From Struthidea cinerea (lineage: Eukaryota; Chordata; Aves; Passeriformes; Corcoracidae), in the NCBI GenBank assembly GCA_013397865.1, contig VZTI01001127.1, positions 248,001 to 312,000 of the forward strand: DNA of 64,000 nucleotides. Reading direction: 5' to 3'. The notes beneath the pieces are model-generated. The model was not told the origin of the DNA. It made no database searches and saw nothing but the letters and a program-made list of their open reading frames with translations. A program made the translations under genes and the position numbers. Of the stretch, positions 54,350 through 63,504 are shown one piece after another (within the stretch, counting starts at the first letter, position 1; every line of letters starts with the position of its first letter).

Positions 54350-54901
54350 TTGTCCAGCTGTGCTCCACACTAGTGCAGCCACCTTAGATACTGTGTGCAG
54401 TTTGGGGCACCACGACATAAGAAACATATTAAACTATTAGAGAGTGTCCAAAGGAGGGCATTGAAAATGGTGAAGGGCCTCGAGGGGAAGCAGTGTGAGG
54501 AGCAGCTGGGGGCACTTGGTCTGTTCAGCCTAGAGAAGAGAGTGAGAGGAGACCTCCTTGGGATCTGCAACTTCCTCGTGAGGGGAAGAGGAGGGGAAAA
54601 CACTGATATTTTCTTTGTGGTGACCAGTGATAGGATCAGAGGGAATGGCCTGAATTTGTGTCGGGGGGGATTTAGCTTGGATATCAGGAAAAGGTTCTTT
54701 GCCCAGAGGGTGTTTGGGCACTGGAACAGGCTCCCCAGGGCAGCAATCACAGCACCAAGCCTGAAAGAGCTCAACAAACTTTTGGACAATGCTTTCAAGG
54801 TGTGACTCTTGGGAATGGTGCTGTGCAGGGCTGGGAGCTGGACTCAGTGATCCTCCTGGGTCCCTTCCAGCTCAGCTTACTCTGTGATACTGTGATTCTG
54901 T
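54350..54901 (+). mobile_element. CR1 LINE, 5'-truncated, with octamer tail
   Basis: This is a well-preserved CR1 3' end. The frame 54395-54805 is open for 136 codons and encodes the C-terminal part of CR1 ORF2. It includes an ESVQRRALKMVKGLE motif, a GLFSLEKRVRGD motif, an SLDIRKRFFAQRV motif and HWNRLP near the end, stopping at TGA. The 3' end carries tctgtgatactgtgattctg (54881-54900), variants of the ATTCTGTG octamer that characterises avian CR1. The 5' truncation near 54350 is typical of target-primed reverse transcription. The fragment lacks the catalytic RT and endonuclease parts and cannot move by itself. It is not a host gene. Confidence 0.9.
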
Positions 54902-55023
54902 AACCTGAGTAATAAGAAATTCTCTATTGTATTTACAGTGTATCCATGGATACCCTGTGTATACAGATAAAGTGATTTGTGCAAGTCAACAACTGTTATT
55001 TGTAAACTCCAAAGCTGATAAGC

Positions 55024-55579
55024 TGTTTTGTTTTAATCCCAGCCAGCAACTAGTACTGCACAGCTGCTGGCTCACTCCCACCCCTGGTGAGATTGGGAGG
55101 AGAATCACAAAAAACACATGGCCTGAGATAAGAACAGATTAATAGCTGAAATAAAGTAAATCAATAGTAATATAATAGTAGTGAGAGGTGAGAAAGAGAA
55201 CTAAAACCTAAGGGAGACAAGTGGCGCACAACAGAGTTGCTCACCACACACTGACTGATGCCCAGGCTGTCCACATGCAGCAATCATTCCCTGCCAGCCA
55301 GCTCCCCCAGTTTATATACTGGGCATGACATTCTGTGGTATGGAATATCCCTTTGGCCACAGCTGGGTTACCTGTCCCAATGCTTCCTCCCAGCTTCTTG
55401 CCACAGCTCCTCATTGGCAGAGCATGAGGCACTGCAAAGTCTTTGATTTAAGATAAGCACTGCTCAGCAACAACCAAAACATCAGTGTGTTATCAGTATT
55501 ATTCCCACACTGAATCCAAAATACAGCACTAACAGCTGCTGGGAAGAAAATTCACTGTATTCCAGCTGAAACTAGGACA
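55024..55579 (-). mobile_element. Avian ERVL-type LTR, minus strand
   Basis: About 556 bp begin on the minus strand with TGTCCTAGTTTCAGCTGG and run to about 55024, giving 5'-TG...CA-3' ends. A TATA box (AGTATATAAA on the minus strand, 55311-55320) lies mid-element, followed by the T-rich and ATT-repeat section typical of R/U5 in this family. The overall text matches a common LTR of bird ERVL-like (class III) elements, assigned from memory of its layout and without a database search. No perfect target-site duplication was seen at these ends. Only one LTR copy is present, so this is a solo or incomplete provirus. Confidence 0.75.
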
Positions 55580-56450
55580 GCACATAATTTCTATAATGCC
55601 AGGTCCCACTTCCCCAAACACCACCACTTTCCTCTCTTTTGGTACATATACACACACAGTTAATATTCCCTTAAATTATGGACCATCCCTACAAAAGCCC
55701 ATTGAGATCACTGAGTGTGTGACCTTGGGCATCATCTGTCAGAATTGTTTTTCAGGCAAGAAAGAGGGTGTGTGGTGTTGGGCTGTTGCATGTGGAAACC
55801 AGTTCTGAATCCATCACCTCTGTGTTCATGGTTCCATCAAAGTTCATTCTTCATTGGTGTGTGATCAAAAGGGAGTCATGGTCAGAGCCCCAAATCCAGC
55901 GAGTGAAAGCAAACTATGACCTGCACTCTTCTTTCGAAAGGATTGACAAAAATGCATCAGTGATACCCACTGTGGTACCACTGGGCTGCCTCTGACTCCA
56001 GTTCATGTAGACGTTCCAGCATGCCCAGTACAGCAGCACTCAGTGATGGTGTGACTGCATTCAGGCCAATAGCCTATTGCTAGTGTCCATTCTTCCTCAG
56101 CCTTTCTCACTGGCCATATGGGACTGATAAAGGATGAACAGGTCCTGCTGATCACTCCTTGGCTCCCCAGGCGATAAATCACCTAATGGATGGGTATCAG
56201 GGAGTCTTCCACATCAGTTGTGGAAGTGATTGGCAGCTGCTTCTCTTCAACCTTCAGCAACTCCACAACAGAAGAGTCCTCTGAGAGACCAGCCAAAGCA
56301 GAAAGCTGCTTAATTTCCTCTGTCTCCAAGGCACAGCTGAAAGCCCACCACCTTTGGGTCTCTGAAATACCTTCTCCACAAGGGTAACTTGTTGTCTTCT
56401 GACCCTCCACATGAGGTGAAGGGCAGTACAGCAGAGCATGTACACCTCTG
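55580..56450 (-). mobile_element. Probable ERVL internal remnant, minus strand
   Basis: The sequence immediately right of the LTR is upstream of it in minus-strand orientation, so if the LTR is the 3' one this should be the end of the internal region. Reading the minus strand gives protein-like but repeatedly interrupted text (stops and frame changes between about 55900 and 56410). A purine-rich stretch just before the LTR (around 55596-55645, GGAAAGTGG... GGGGAAG on the minus strand) could be the polypurine tract. No intact viral frame is present. The right limit is uncertain, and the assignment depends mainly on adjacency. Confidence 0.45.
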
Positions 56451-58185
56451 ATAAAACTGCATTTTTTTGGTAAAAAGTGGGAAGTCTTCTAGAATTAAGC
56501 TGGAGGACAGGAATGGATGTCCTGAATGAACAGAATTACATTTAAAAAACCTCCCAAACACTGAATTCCAGACAATCTGTGTGTGAAGTAATAACAGAAA
56601 TTTCAAAAGGGGAAAGTGGTCACTAATTAGGGAAGAATGTGGTTTTAGAGTGATTTGTAAGGAAAATTCATAAGTCAATGATGCAGTGCCAGTGATAAAC
56701 AGAAATACCTAGTAGAAACATTAGTGTATTGGCAAGTTTAAGAATGAAAACCCATACTCTGCACTAATTTCAGGGAATTAAAATACACTGGGAGAGTTTT
56801 TACTCTGAATTGAGCACTCACTTCTTGAAGGTCTCACATCATTTTTCCTCTCCAATTTTTACCCTTCCACAAGTTTTCCACTGCCTTCTATTATCATTTA
56901 AATTTATAATGATAACTGCAAATCAGTCTCCCCACATCCCCCTTGAAAAGGACTCTTGGGGTCTTTCCCCAGAGGTGATACTGCTGCCTCCTCCACTAAG
57001 GCACTGCCGGGTACACTTGCGTGCATGGCCAAGATACCTGGGAGGTCCTTCATCAATGACAGCAACTCCCCCATCTCTAAACAAGGGCTGACAACATGAA
57101 GAAATGTACAGAACTTCATGGCAAGTTTTACACTGTAGGGAGTAAAAGCTCCAAGATGCACTAGCCCTGAGAACAGACAAAGTGGCATGCCATAAAGAAG
57201 TTGAGAGGATCATTAACATCCTCAGTGAAGAATGCCTAGTCTTGAGTTATGAACAAAGCACTCGTTTAGTACTACGCAGACTGGTGTCAATATTATCCAA
57301 GGTGATGGATTACACAACTCTCAGTGACCACAGCAAGGGCTCGTGTCACAACAGAATTATTTAATCTTCAGAGTAAAAGCTACATGAATACTCAGGGTTA
57401 AACCAGGATGTCATATTTAACATCAAGCATAATGCTACTGTTGTCACTATCTTGGGCAGGAGGGAAAAAGGTAGACGAAGAATTCCCTAGGAATTTACTG
57501 AAATGGCTGCAGTATGACTGAGCAAGAAGATTTTAATGGAGAGCAGTGAAACCCACCAAGCACCTTTTTCTTTCTGTACTTACTCAAAACCACACAAAAT
57601 CATTGAGAAGTAATGAAATACCATTTACCCTATGCCAGCACAAACAACTCCTCCGTGTTAAGCAACGAAAACACCATCTGTCATCTTTTCTCTTTAAGTT
57701 ATAGAATAAAGAACTGCCTAAAACATTTTGGGGCATAATTTCAAGAGGAACTTTACCATGGTCTATGAGTAACCAATGCCGCAGAACAAATACCTCTAGT
57801 TCTGGAAAGGGTCTCTGAGCACTCCTGGATGAACAGAATTGGTCAACGAACAAACCCTACTCTCTGAAAATCAGCAGTCAAAGTCTACCAAGATCTAACA
57901 CTCACAGATGCTGGCCTGGTTTCACCTAATGTACAAATGTTAAGACACCTGAAACACGTGGCAGGATATGTGATCTATTTATCTAGCAGATGTAACCTAA
58001 ATAATTTTTTTTCCCCAAGAGATAGAAGCATTAGTCCATGCAGAAGCACACCATATTTTATGTAGGTCTGGCTGAGAGGACACAGAACTGCAAAAGGCTA
58101 AGAGAAAGGCAAAGAACATGGCCCAAGTGTCTATAATTCCTTCTGCACAACAAATATTTATGTGAAGACTCTTCAGTGAAGATTC
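56450..58185. other. Non-coding stretch between ERV remnant and old CR1
   Basis: No gene was recognised. Some minus-strand frames of up to 122 codons overlap each other and look random. It may contain more decayed retroviral or CR1 sequence that could not be placed by eye. Confidence 0.4.
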
Positions 58186-58189
58186 CTAA

Positions 58190-58470
58190 GTGAGGAGTCT
58201 TCAGTCTGAAAAAAGAGAGACAACTGAATGAGGTACATAACAGATGTCAATAAAGCCCAAGTAGACAGAGAGATTGAATGGGGATTAACTGTACACTGTG
58301 TTCCAGCACCAGAGCTGGGGAGGGCACCACATAAAAGTAACAGAAGGCAGATAGAAAACAAGCAAAAGGAGGTGGTTTTCCTTGCAGCATATGGTCAATT
58401 TTTGGATAGTATTATTTTACACAGCTTTGAAAAGTGAGTAGGCAAATTCATAGGAAAAAATCCATAACGA
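58190..58470 (+). mobile_element. Ancient CR1-type LINE 3' fragment
   Basis: The order gtcttcagtctgaaaaaaga, gaatggggattaactgtaca, gagctggggagggcaccaca, aacaagcaaaaggaggtggt and aggcaaattcataggaaaaa matches the 3' part of old amniote CR1 elements (the segment around the end of ORF2). It is heavily mutated, with no octamer tail seen. It represents an older layer than the CR1 at 54.35-54.9 kb. Confidence 0.7.
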
Positions 58471-58474
58471 GTCA

Positions 58475-59555
58475 TTAATTTATACAAATCCTATAAAAAT
58501 ATCTATCTGCAAATAATCAAAAGGTGGGAGAGTGTATGTGACAAAATTAATTTGTGATTAACTTGTTATATTCTTCTACAGGTAGCTGCCCTAGGCCACG
58601 GCAAGAGACATTCTTATGCTCTTTGCAGTGTATTATGAAACTCTGAAAATTATTATGGATGTCTTAAATACTATTATAAATGTTTTACAGAAGTAGAGTA
58701 TACTGCTTTAGCAATTTAAGGAACATTATGCCATAAATGGCACATTTTCCTTGTGGCATGAGTTACCTATTTCTTTTTCCTTTCTCCTAAAGATAACAGG
58801 AATTTAAGCAGGAGGTCAAATAACATTCTATATTTTCAGTCTCCTGTTCTGGTTGCTTAGACTATCTCAAAAAGAATGCAAACATTATTCTTAAACTTAA
58901 ACATGTTTCTATACATGTGATTAGATCTAAGGAAAAGATCCATACAGATACCGCATTTTCTTCATTACTTCCAACGTTGAGCTGAAATCAGTCTCTCAAA
59001 TATTCTGGATCTTGCCCCACCATAAATTCTACTTCCTGAAAAAAAGACCCCACTAAAACACAGAAATTTGGAAGTATTGTGGGAGATTAGTGAATCAGTA
59101 ATGGTCATTTTTGTTCCATTAAGCAGCACCAGGAAAAAAAACAACAAACAAATCCATAATCGATCTAAAGCCAAAGGAAAAAAACCCAGCATAAATGGTA
59201 GAAATAAAGCGAGCATAGAAGAAATAATTGAAGAAGAGAGTAAATGCAGTATAGAAAAAAAAAATCATTAAAAATTCACTTATCAACCCCCCGTATTTCC
59301 CGTTAAAATGAATGCATAAAATTTCATCTACTGGCCTGTGTGAAGTGTGAATTTCATTATTAAAAGGCTAAATAATGTGGGATAGTGAACTCTATTTGCT
59401 GGGTGCCTTTAAATGCTAAGCCCCTTTCCACTTCTCTGTAACTAACTTAAACTGCCATCTGTCATGTTGCCAGACTCTTGCTGCAGAAATCAAGAGCTTC
59501 AAAATTTCTCTACTTCGAAGTGGCTTGAGCTGTCTTTAAATGACACAAAAAACCC
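58475..59555. other. AT-rich non-coding stretch
   Basis: No gene or recognisable repeat was found. The plus-strand frame 59068-59271 is Lys-rich only because the DNA is A-rich. Confidence 0.5.
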
Positions 59556-59559
59556 AATT

Positions 59560-60620
59560 CAGAGATGATCAAGAACTCAGACACATGCATGCAGAGCACA
59601 GAAGCGCACGACACGTGCACAGGTGATCACAGCCTGCCGCACGGTGGGCACATGCACACAGAGCATTTGCATAAACACAGCACAAACAGCATCATCCTGC
59701 TCCCTCCTCTGGCGGAGCAGGACAGTGAGGATGAGGATCCAGCAGCTGTCCCTGGATCCCAGCCCCCCAGATGCTGGCACTGGACGTAGGGGCCCCAAGG
59801 TTACAGCCCTACTCCAGCTGCTGGTACAGAACATCTCAGACACAGACAGAAACAACACTGAGCCAACCACTTTGTGGTCTCACACTCACACAGACACACC
59901 ACTTGCCTTTGGCGTGGAGACCCCAGACCCTGCCATCTCTCCAGCAGCTGGAACTCCCCTGGACCCCCAAGAGAGAGCTCCTCCCTAAACCCAGGGAAAA
60001 AAATAGTTAGAAATTAATATGATAAGAAGATAGGTCAGACTCTGCTAATTGGGCACACAGCAAAGGCAGATAAGTGTAATTATTTAAAAACAACCAGCCC
60101 TTTTCTGTCATCTTATCCCTCTGTTTTCCTCCACTTGTTCCTCCCCAAATCATCTAAATCCTCCCTTCTCTTCTTTGGTTTCTTCCCTAAACAGCCCATA
60201 ATAAATCCCCTCCAATCCTAAAATGTTCTTCCCCTAACACATCCTATATGTCTAGGCAGAAACCCCCTCAGTTCAAAACTGGGTAAAGGCAGCCTTGCCT
60301 TTTTATTATAATGGGTGTAACACCTGGGCCGTGGGGCAGTGGGTCCCCTGGGAGAGTCCTGGGAAGAGCCTGGACAGGGCACAGTTCCCAGCTGCCTTTG
60401 GGCTCCTGTGCCCCTCTGGCTGTGTTGAGGTGGGCTCTGACAGGCTGGTGGCTCCTGTGGTGGCCTGGGAGCAGCCAGGGCAGGGTGTTCCTGGGCTCTT
60501 CCATCTGCCGCTGGATCTCCGTGCTCCACTGTGGCTGTGAGCAAGGGAGCATGTAACATCACAGACATGGCCATGGAATCCACAGGTCCCTTTGAGTCCC
60601 TTTTTGTCTGGGATCAGCCC
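59560..60620. other. GC-rich accessory block, unclassified
   Basis: Two GC-rich parts (59560-59995 and 60290-60560) flank an AT-rich centre. The left part is rich in CACAC/CAGAC words and Pro/Ser/Thr codons. The right part, read on either strand, gives overlapping Pro/Gly-rich frames (up to 121 codons), which is what high-GC non-coding DNA produces. I recognise no protein domain. The abrupt composition change and closeness to CR1 and LTR insertions suggest a mobile-element or satellite origin, possibly an unannotated avian LTR, but this is inference. Confidence 0.35.
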
Positions 60621-60754
60621 CAGGTTCTCAAAATACAACTGAGGTTATGTAACCAAAGCTGTCCTGCATATCTGGAGAAGGTGTCAGCATGAACCTAACT
60701 CAGAGCTACTTGCCCTGTTCACCTCCCTGACATGCCTGTTTTATTCAGCTGCCG

Positions 60755-61306
60755 AACAACATAGCTGGAAATAGGGAATGAGCTGCTGGAGAGCAGCACC
60801 ACGGAGAGGGACCTGGAGGTCCTGGCTGATGGCAAGTTGAACATGAGTCAGCAGTGCCCTGGCAGCCAGGAGGGCCAACCCTGTCCCGAGGGGCATCAGG
60901 CCCAGCATCGCCAGCTGAGCAGGGGCGGGGATTGTCCTGCTCTGCTCTGGGCTGGGGCAGCCTCACCTTGAGTGCTGGGGGCAGTTTGGGGCACCACAAT
61001 ATAAAAAAAGCATAAAGCTGTCAGAGAGTGTCCCAAGGAGGCCATGAAGATGTTGAAGGGCCTCGAGGGGAAGCCGTATGAGGAGTGGCTGAGGGCACTT
61101 GGTCTGCTCAGCCTGGCGAAAAGGAGACTGAGGAGCAGACCTCACCGGGATCTGCAACTTCCTCCTGAGGGAAAAAGGAAGGGCAGGCACTGATGTCTCC
61201 TCTGTGGTGCCCAGTGGCTCAGAAAAAAAGGCATCAACTGGACCCAAGAGAACGGCCTGAAGTTGTGTCAGAGTATCAGGAAAAGGTTCTTCCCCCATGA
61301 GGGCCT
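60755..61306 (+). mobile_element. CR1 LINE fragment, truncated at both ends
   Basis: The tracts tggagagcagcaccacggag, ctggcagccaggagggccaa, ctgggggcagtttggggcac, gagagtgtcccaaggaggcc and aggaaaaggttcttccccca are in the order of the CR1 ORF2 3' half. Frames are broken by indels (for example around 61080-61150). The copy stops near 61306, before the region encoding the HWNRLP motif and before any octamer tail, so its 3' end is missing. That is unusual, because CR1 copies normally keep the 3' end. Confidence 0.85.
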
Positions 61307-61689
61307 GATTAATGTTAAAATAAAAATGTCTCAAATTGTTTGGATTTTATTCTGAACTGCTGCTTAAAAAATTGGTTTACTAGCATTAAATTGAAAAGTA
61401 CTAGAAAAGCCACACATGCCTCGGCGGTGACACGTGCACTGAGAGAGCGAGCACCCGTGGATCGGCGCGGGGAGGAGGCCGGAGCGGCTGTGTCGCTAGC
61501 ATGACTCCCCCCAGCAACCCCCTCCGAGCCCCCCTCGAGGCGGGGGGGAGGCTCTGTCGCTAGGATGAACTCCTCCAGACGACCCAATGATTCCTCCGGA
61601 CGATCGGACTGTGGGAGGGGCCACCGTGTATATAAGGAATTATGAACCGCACCACAGCGCCCAGCCCCTAGCCTGGAGCCCTAAGTACT

Positions 61690-61830
61690 ACCTCAGCTCG
61701 CTGCTGCCCCGCCGCTGCCTGCCGCTGCCCTGCCGGTGTCCTGCCCGCTGCTGTCCCGCTGCTGCCCCGCTGCTGCCCGCCCGTCTGCCGCTGCTGCCCG
61801 GCCGCTGCCCTGCCGCTGCCCTGCCCCGAG
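61690..61830. repeat. CTGCC-rich degenerate tandem repeat
   Basis: About 140 bp made of CTGCC, CCGCTGCC and GCTGCTGCCC units (for example gccgctgccctgccgctgcc). It is strongly GC-rich and strand-asymmetric (pyrimidine-biased on +). On the minus strand it reads as Gly/Arg/Ala/Gln repeats. Confidence 0.85.
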
Positions 61831-61835
61831 GCGCG

Positions 61836-62039
61836 ATGATCCTGATGCTGGCCCTCTCCACTCGGCATATGCTGCGATTCTCTGAACAAACACAGATCTT
61901 CCACGCAGACAAGCTATGGGATGAAGGGAAGAGCAGAAGGGGAAAGAGAAGGAACTGGAGGCTGTCCCGATCCAGAAGATGCAGAGAGAAGATGTGTGAA
62001 AATCAAAAAAGTAATACAGGACAATCAAAATGTTATTAA
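61836..62039 (+). CDS. Small Arg-rich open frame (67 aa), function unknown
   Basis: The ATG at 61836 is the first in-frame ATG after the TATA box at 61629, and the frame stops at 62037-62039. The predicted peptide begins with a short hydrophobic stretch (MILMLAL). Residues 34-50 contain ten Arg/Lys, and a polar tail ends in CY. Upstream the frame stays open to an ATG at 61587, but that lies before the TATA box. I recognise no family. A basic cluster of this kind could be a nuclear or nucleolar targeting or RNA-binding stretch, or merely the translation of GA-rich DNA (61915-61995 is purine-rich). It may be non-coding. Confidence 0.2.
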   Translation: MILMLALSTRHMLRFSEQTQIFHADKLWDEGKSRRGKRRNWRLSRSRRCREKMCENQKSNTGQSKCY

Positions 62040-62059
62040 TGCTTATTGATCTTTGTTCA

Positions 62060-62065
62060 AATAAA
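62060..62065 (+). terminator. Poly(A) signal after the 61.4 kb unit
   Basis: AATAAA in ttcaaataaagaaag lies 21 nt past the stop of the small frame. A TTTG/TTG-rich context is not obvious downstream, so its use is uncertain. Confidence 0.35.
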
Positions 62066-62094
62066 GAAAGAAATATGTAAAATCTGTATCCATT

Positions 62095-63412
62095 AGTAAG
62101 AGTTTCCAGAATTCCAAACCATTTCTCTAGAAAACAGAAATCAGTCACATTTCAGCACAGGCTTTTGGCATGCTCTTGATTAATGTTAACCTAAATGACA
62201 AAAGTTAATATTCTCCAGGTACAGATAACATTATAAAAGTTTTCCAACACTACGTGTCCAGTTATACATTTTAACAAGTAAAACTTTTGGTGTTGTTTCC
62301 TAGGAAAGATGTTTTGTTTGATTGTTTTAGATTGTTACAATTGTCATTGTTTTGCTGCTTTTCACTTGAAATAAACCCAGAAGAGTTATTACTATCCTAT
62401 TTTCTTTGCCATCGCTTCACAGCTGTTATCATAGAAAATTTAAACCACAGTTATTGCCTTAAACAATTAAACACCACTCAAAAACTTTGTCAGTCACTAC
62501 TGAGTACATAAAATGTCCAATGTTATCCCAAAAAAAAATGACAATAAACAATACATTTTTCCCAATAAAATAAATGAGTTTATTTTATTAAAAATAAATA
62601 CACCTCTGTTTTGTATTTAAGAAAATTGTATGGACAACTTCTAAAATTCTCTGGTATAGCAAGATAAAGCCACTAAGCAATATGATACTGGGCCACTGGG
62701 CAAGATTTATCATTAAAAGAAAATATCTGTATCCACATCACATTTATGGTATATGCAGAGTAGATGAATCCACCAACTCCTTCCTGCTTTAATCAGAATT
62801 AACTGAGAAGCAAACTAATGTAAATTGCTTCTACCTAGGCTATCTATCTGACAATTTTCTTCCACAGAAATACAGCAGAGACATTTTCTATGAAAAACAT
62901 GCGTTAACACACAGTTTATTTTCCCAAACCTCTTACGGAGAGAAGAGGTCACTCCAGCCTTCTAATGCATCTTGCAATTTAAAATACTGTACTGTGAATA
63001 ATATTGCTCTCTTGACCCAATTTCAGCCTCTTATTTCCAGAGCACTGCATAAAAGCTTGCGTCAGAGCATCCTTCAAACATATTAAAGCTCCTTGAACTC
63101 TGAGTAGAGCTTTATTCAAGTTCCTCCTTGCTGTACACGCAGGCAGTTGATGTGACTGCAGCCCCTTAAAAGTTTTACTGTTATTGGAAACCACACAGTC
63201 TCTATCTGACCCCTGTCGTGCAGCCTTTGTTACTACCCGACAGAATTACATCCTTTTATCAGCTGAACTACCCTCCCCAAATCATCAGCTTCCTACTTCT
63301 AGATGGCTACATGCATGGTTTCCTTGAACTCTAACCACGTTTTTCCTCTACATAAACCTGTTAATTTGCATACTTTCCTCATCAATTCTCTGCTATGCCT
63401 TAGCAGAGTGCC

Positions 63413-63417
<5 letters not shown>
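62095..63417. other. AT-rich non-coding stretch
   Basis: No supported gene was found. A minus-strand open frame of about 70 codons (62979-63194) lacks an ATG at its first codon and has no recognised domain. A perfect AT hairpin carrying AATAAA on both strands is at 62564-62589. Confidence 0.45.
62564..62589. repeat. Inverted repeat with AATAAA on both strands
   Basis: The 11-bp arms aataaaataaa (62564-62574) and tttattttatt (62579-62589) are exact reverse complements around TGAG. Each strand therefore carries AATAAA. It could serve as a bidirectional poly(A) element, or be chance in AT-rich DNA. Confidence 0.6.
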
Positions 63418-63475
<58 letters not shown>

Positions 63476-63504
63476 NTTTTTTTTTTTTTTTTTTTTTTTT
63501 TTTT
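63418..63504. repeat. Poly-T tract (86 T with one N)
   Basis: T at every position from 63418 to 63504 except an N at 63476. Read on the minus strand it is a long poly-A following ...gaaaggtcaccgc. The N marks an unresolved length or assembly join. Confidence 0.95.

Larger units (their letters stand above)
61420..62090 (+). promoter_or_regulatory. GC-rich promoter-like unit with TATA box and poly(A) signal
   Basis: A CpG-rich segment holds three related copies of an ATGANTCC(T/C)CC-like motif: 61501 (atgactccccccagcaac), 61565 (atgaactcctccagacga) and 61587 (atgattcctccggacga). Two longer copies of tgtcgctag(c/g)atga are at 61491 and 61555. They are followed by a TATA box, TATATAAG, at 61629-61636, a CTGCC/CTGCCC tract at 61690-61830, a small open frame (61836-62039), and AATAAA at 62060-62065. 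Repeated motifs upstream of TATA with a poly(A) signal 430 bp later resemble a retroviral LTR or a compact transcription unit. The family was not recognised, and no TG...CA ends or second copy were found. Confidence 0.45.

Noticed and set aside
54395..54805. 136-codon open frame as a host gene
   Set aside because: It is the C-terminal part of CR1 ORF2, followed by the CR1 octamer tail.
60218..60638. Five overlapping Pro/Gly-rich frames on both strands
   Set aside because: Multiple frames open together in high-GC DNA, with no splice sites or domains. Treated as a composition effect.
61668..62148. Gly/Arg/Ala/Gln-rich minus-strand frames
   Set aside because: They are translations of the CTGCC repeat on the opposite strand. 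Several frames are open at once, as expected for a simple repeat.
62979..63194. Minus-strand frame of 71 codons
   Set aside because: Its first codon is not ATG, it has no recognised domain, and the upstream frame is closed by stops. Not supported as a gene or exon.
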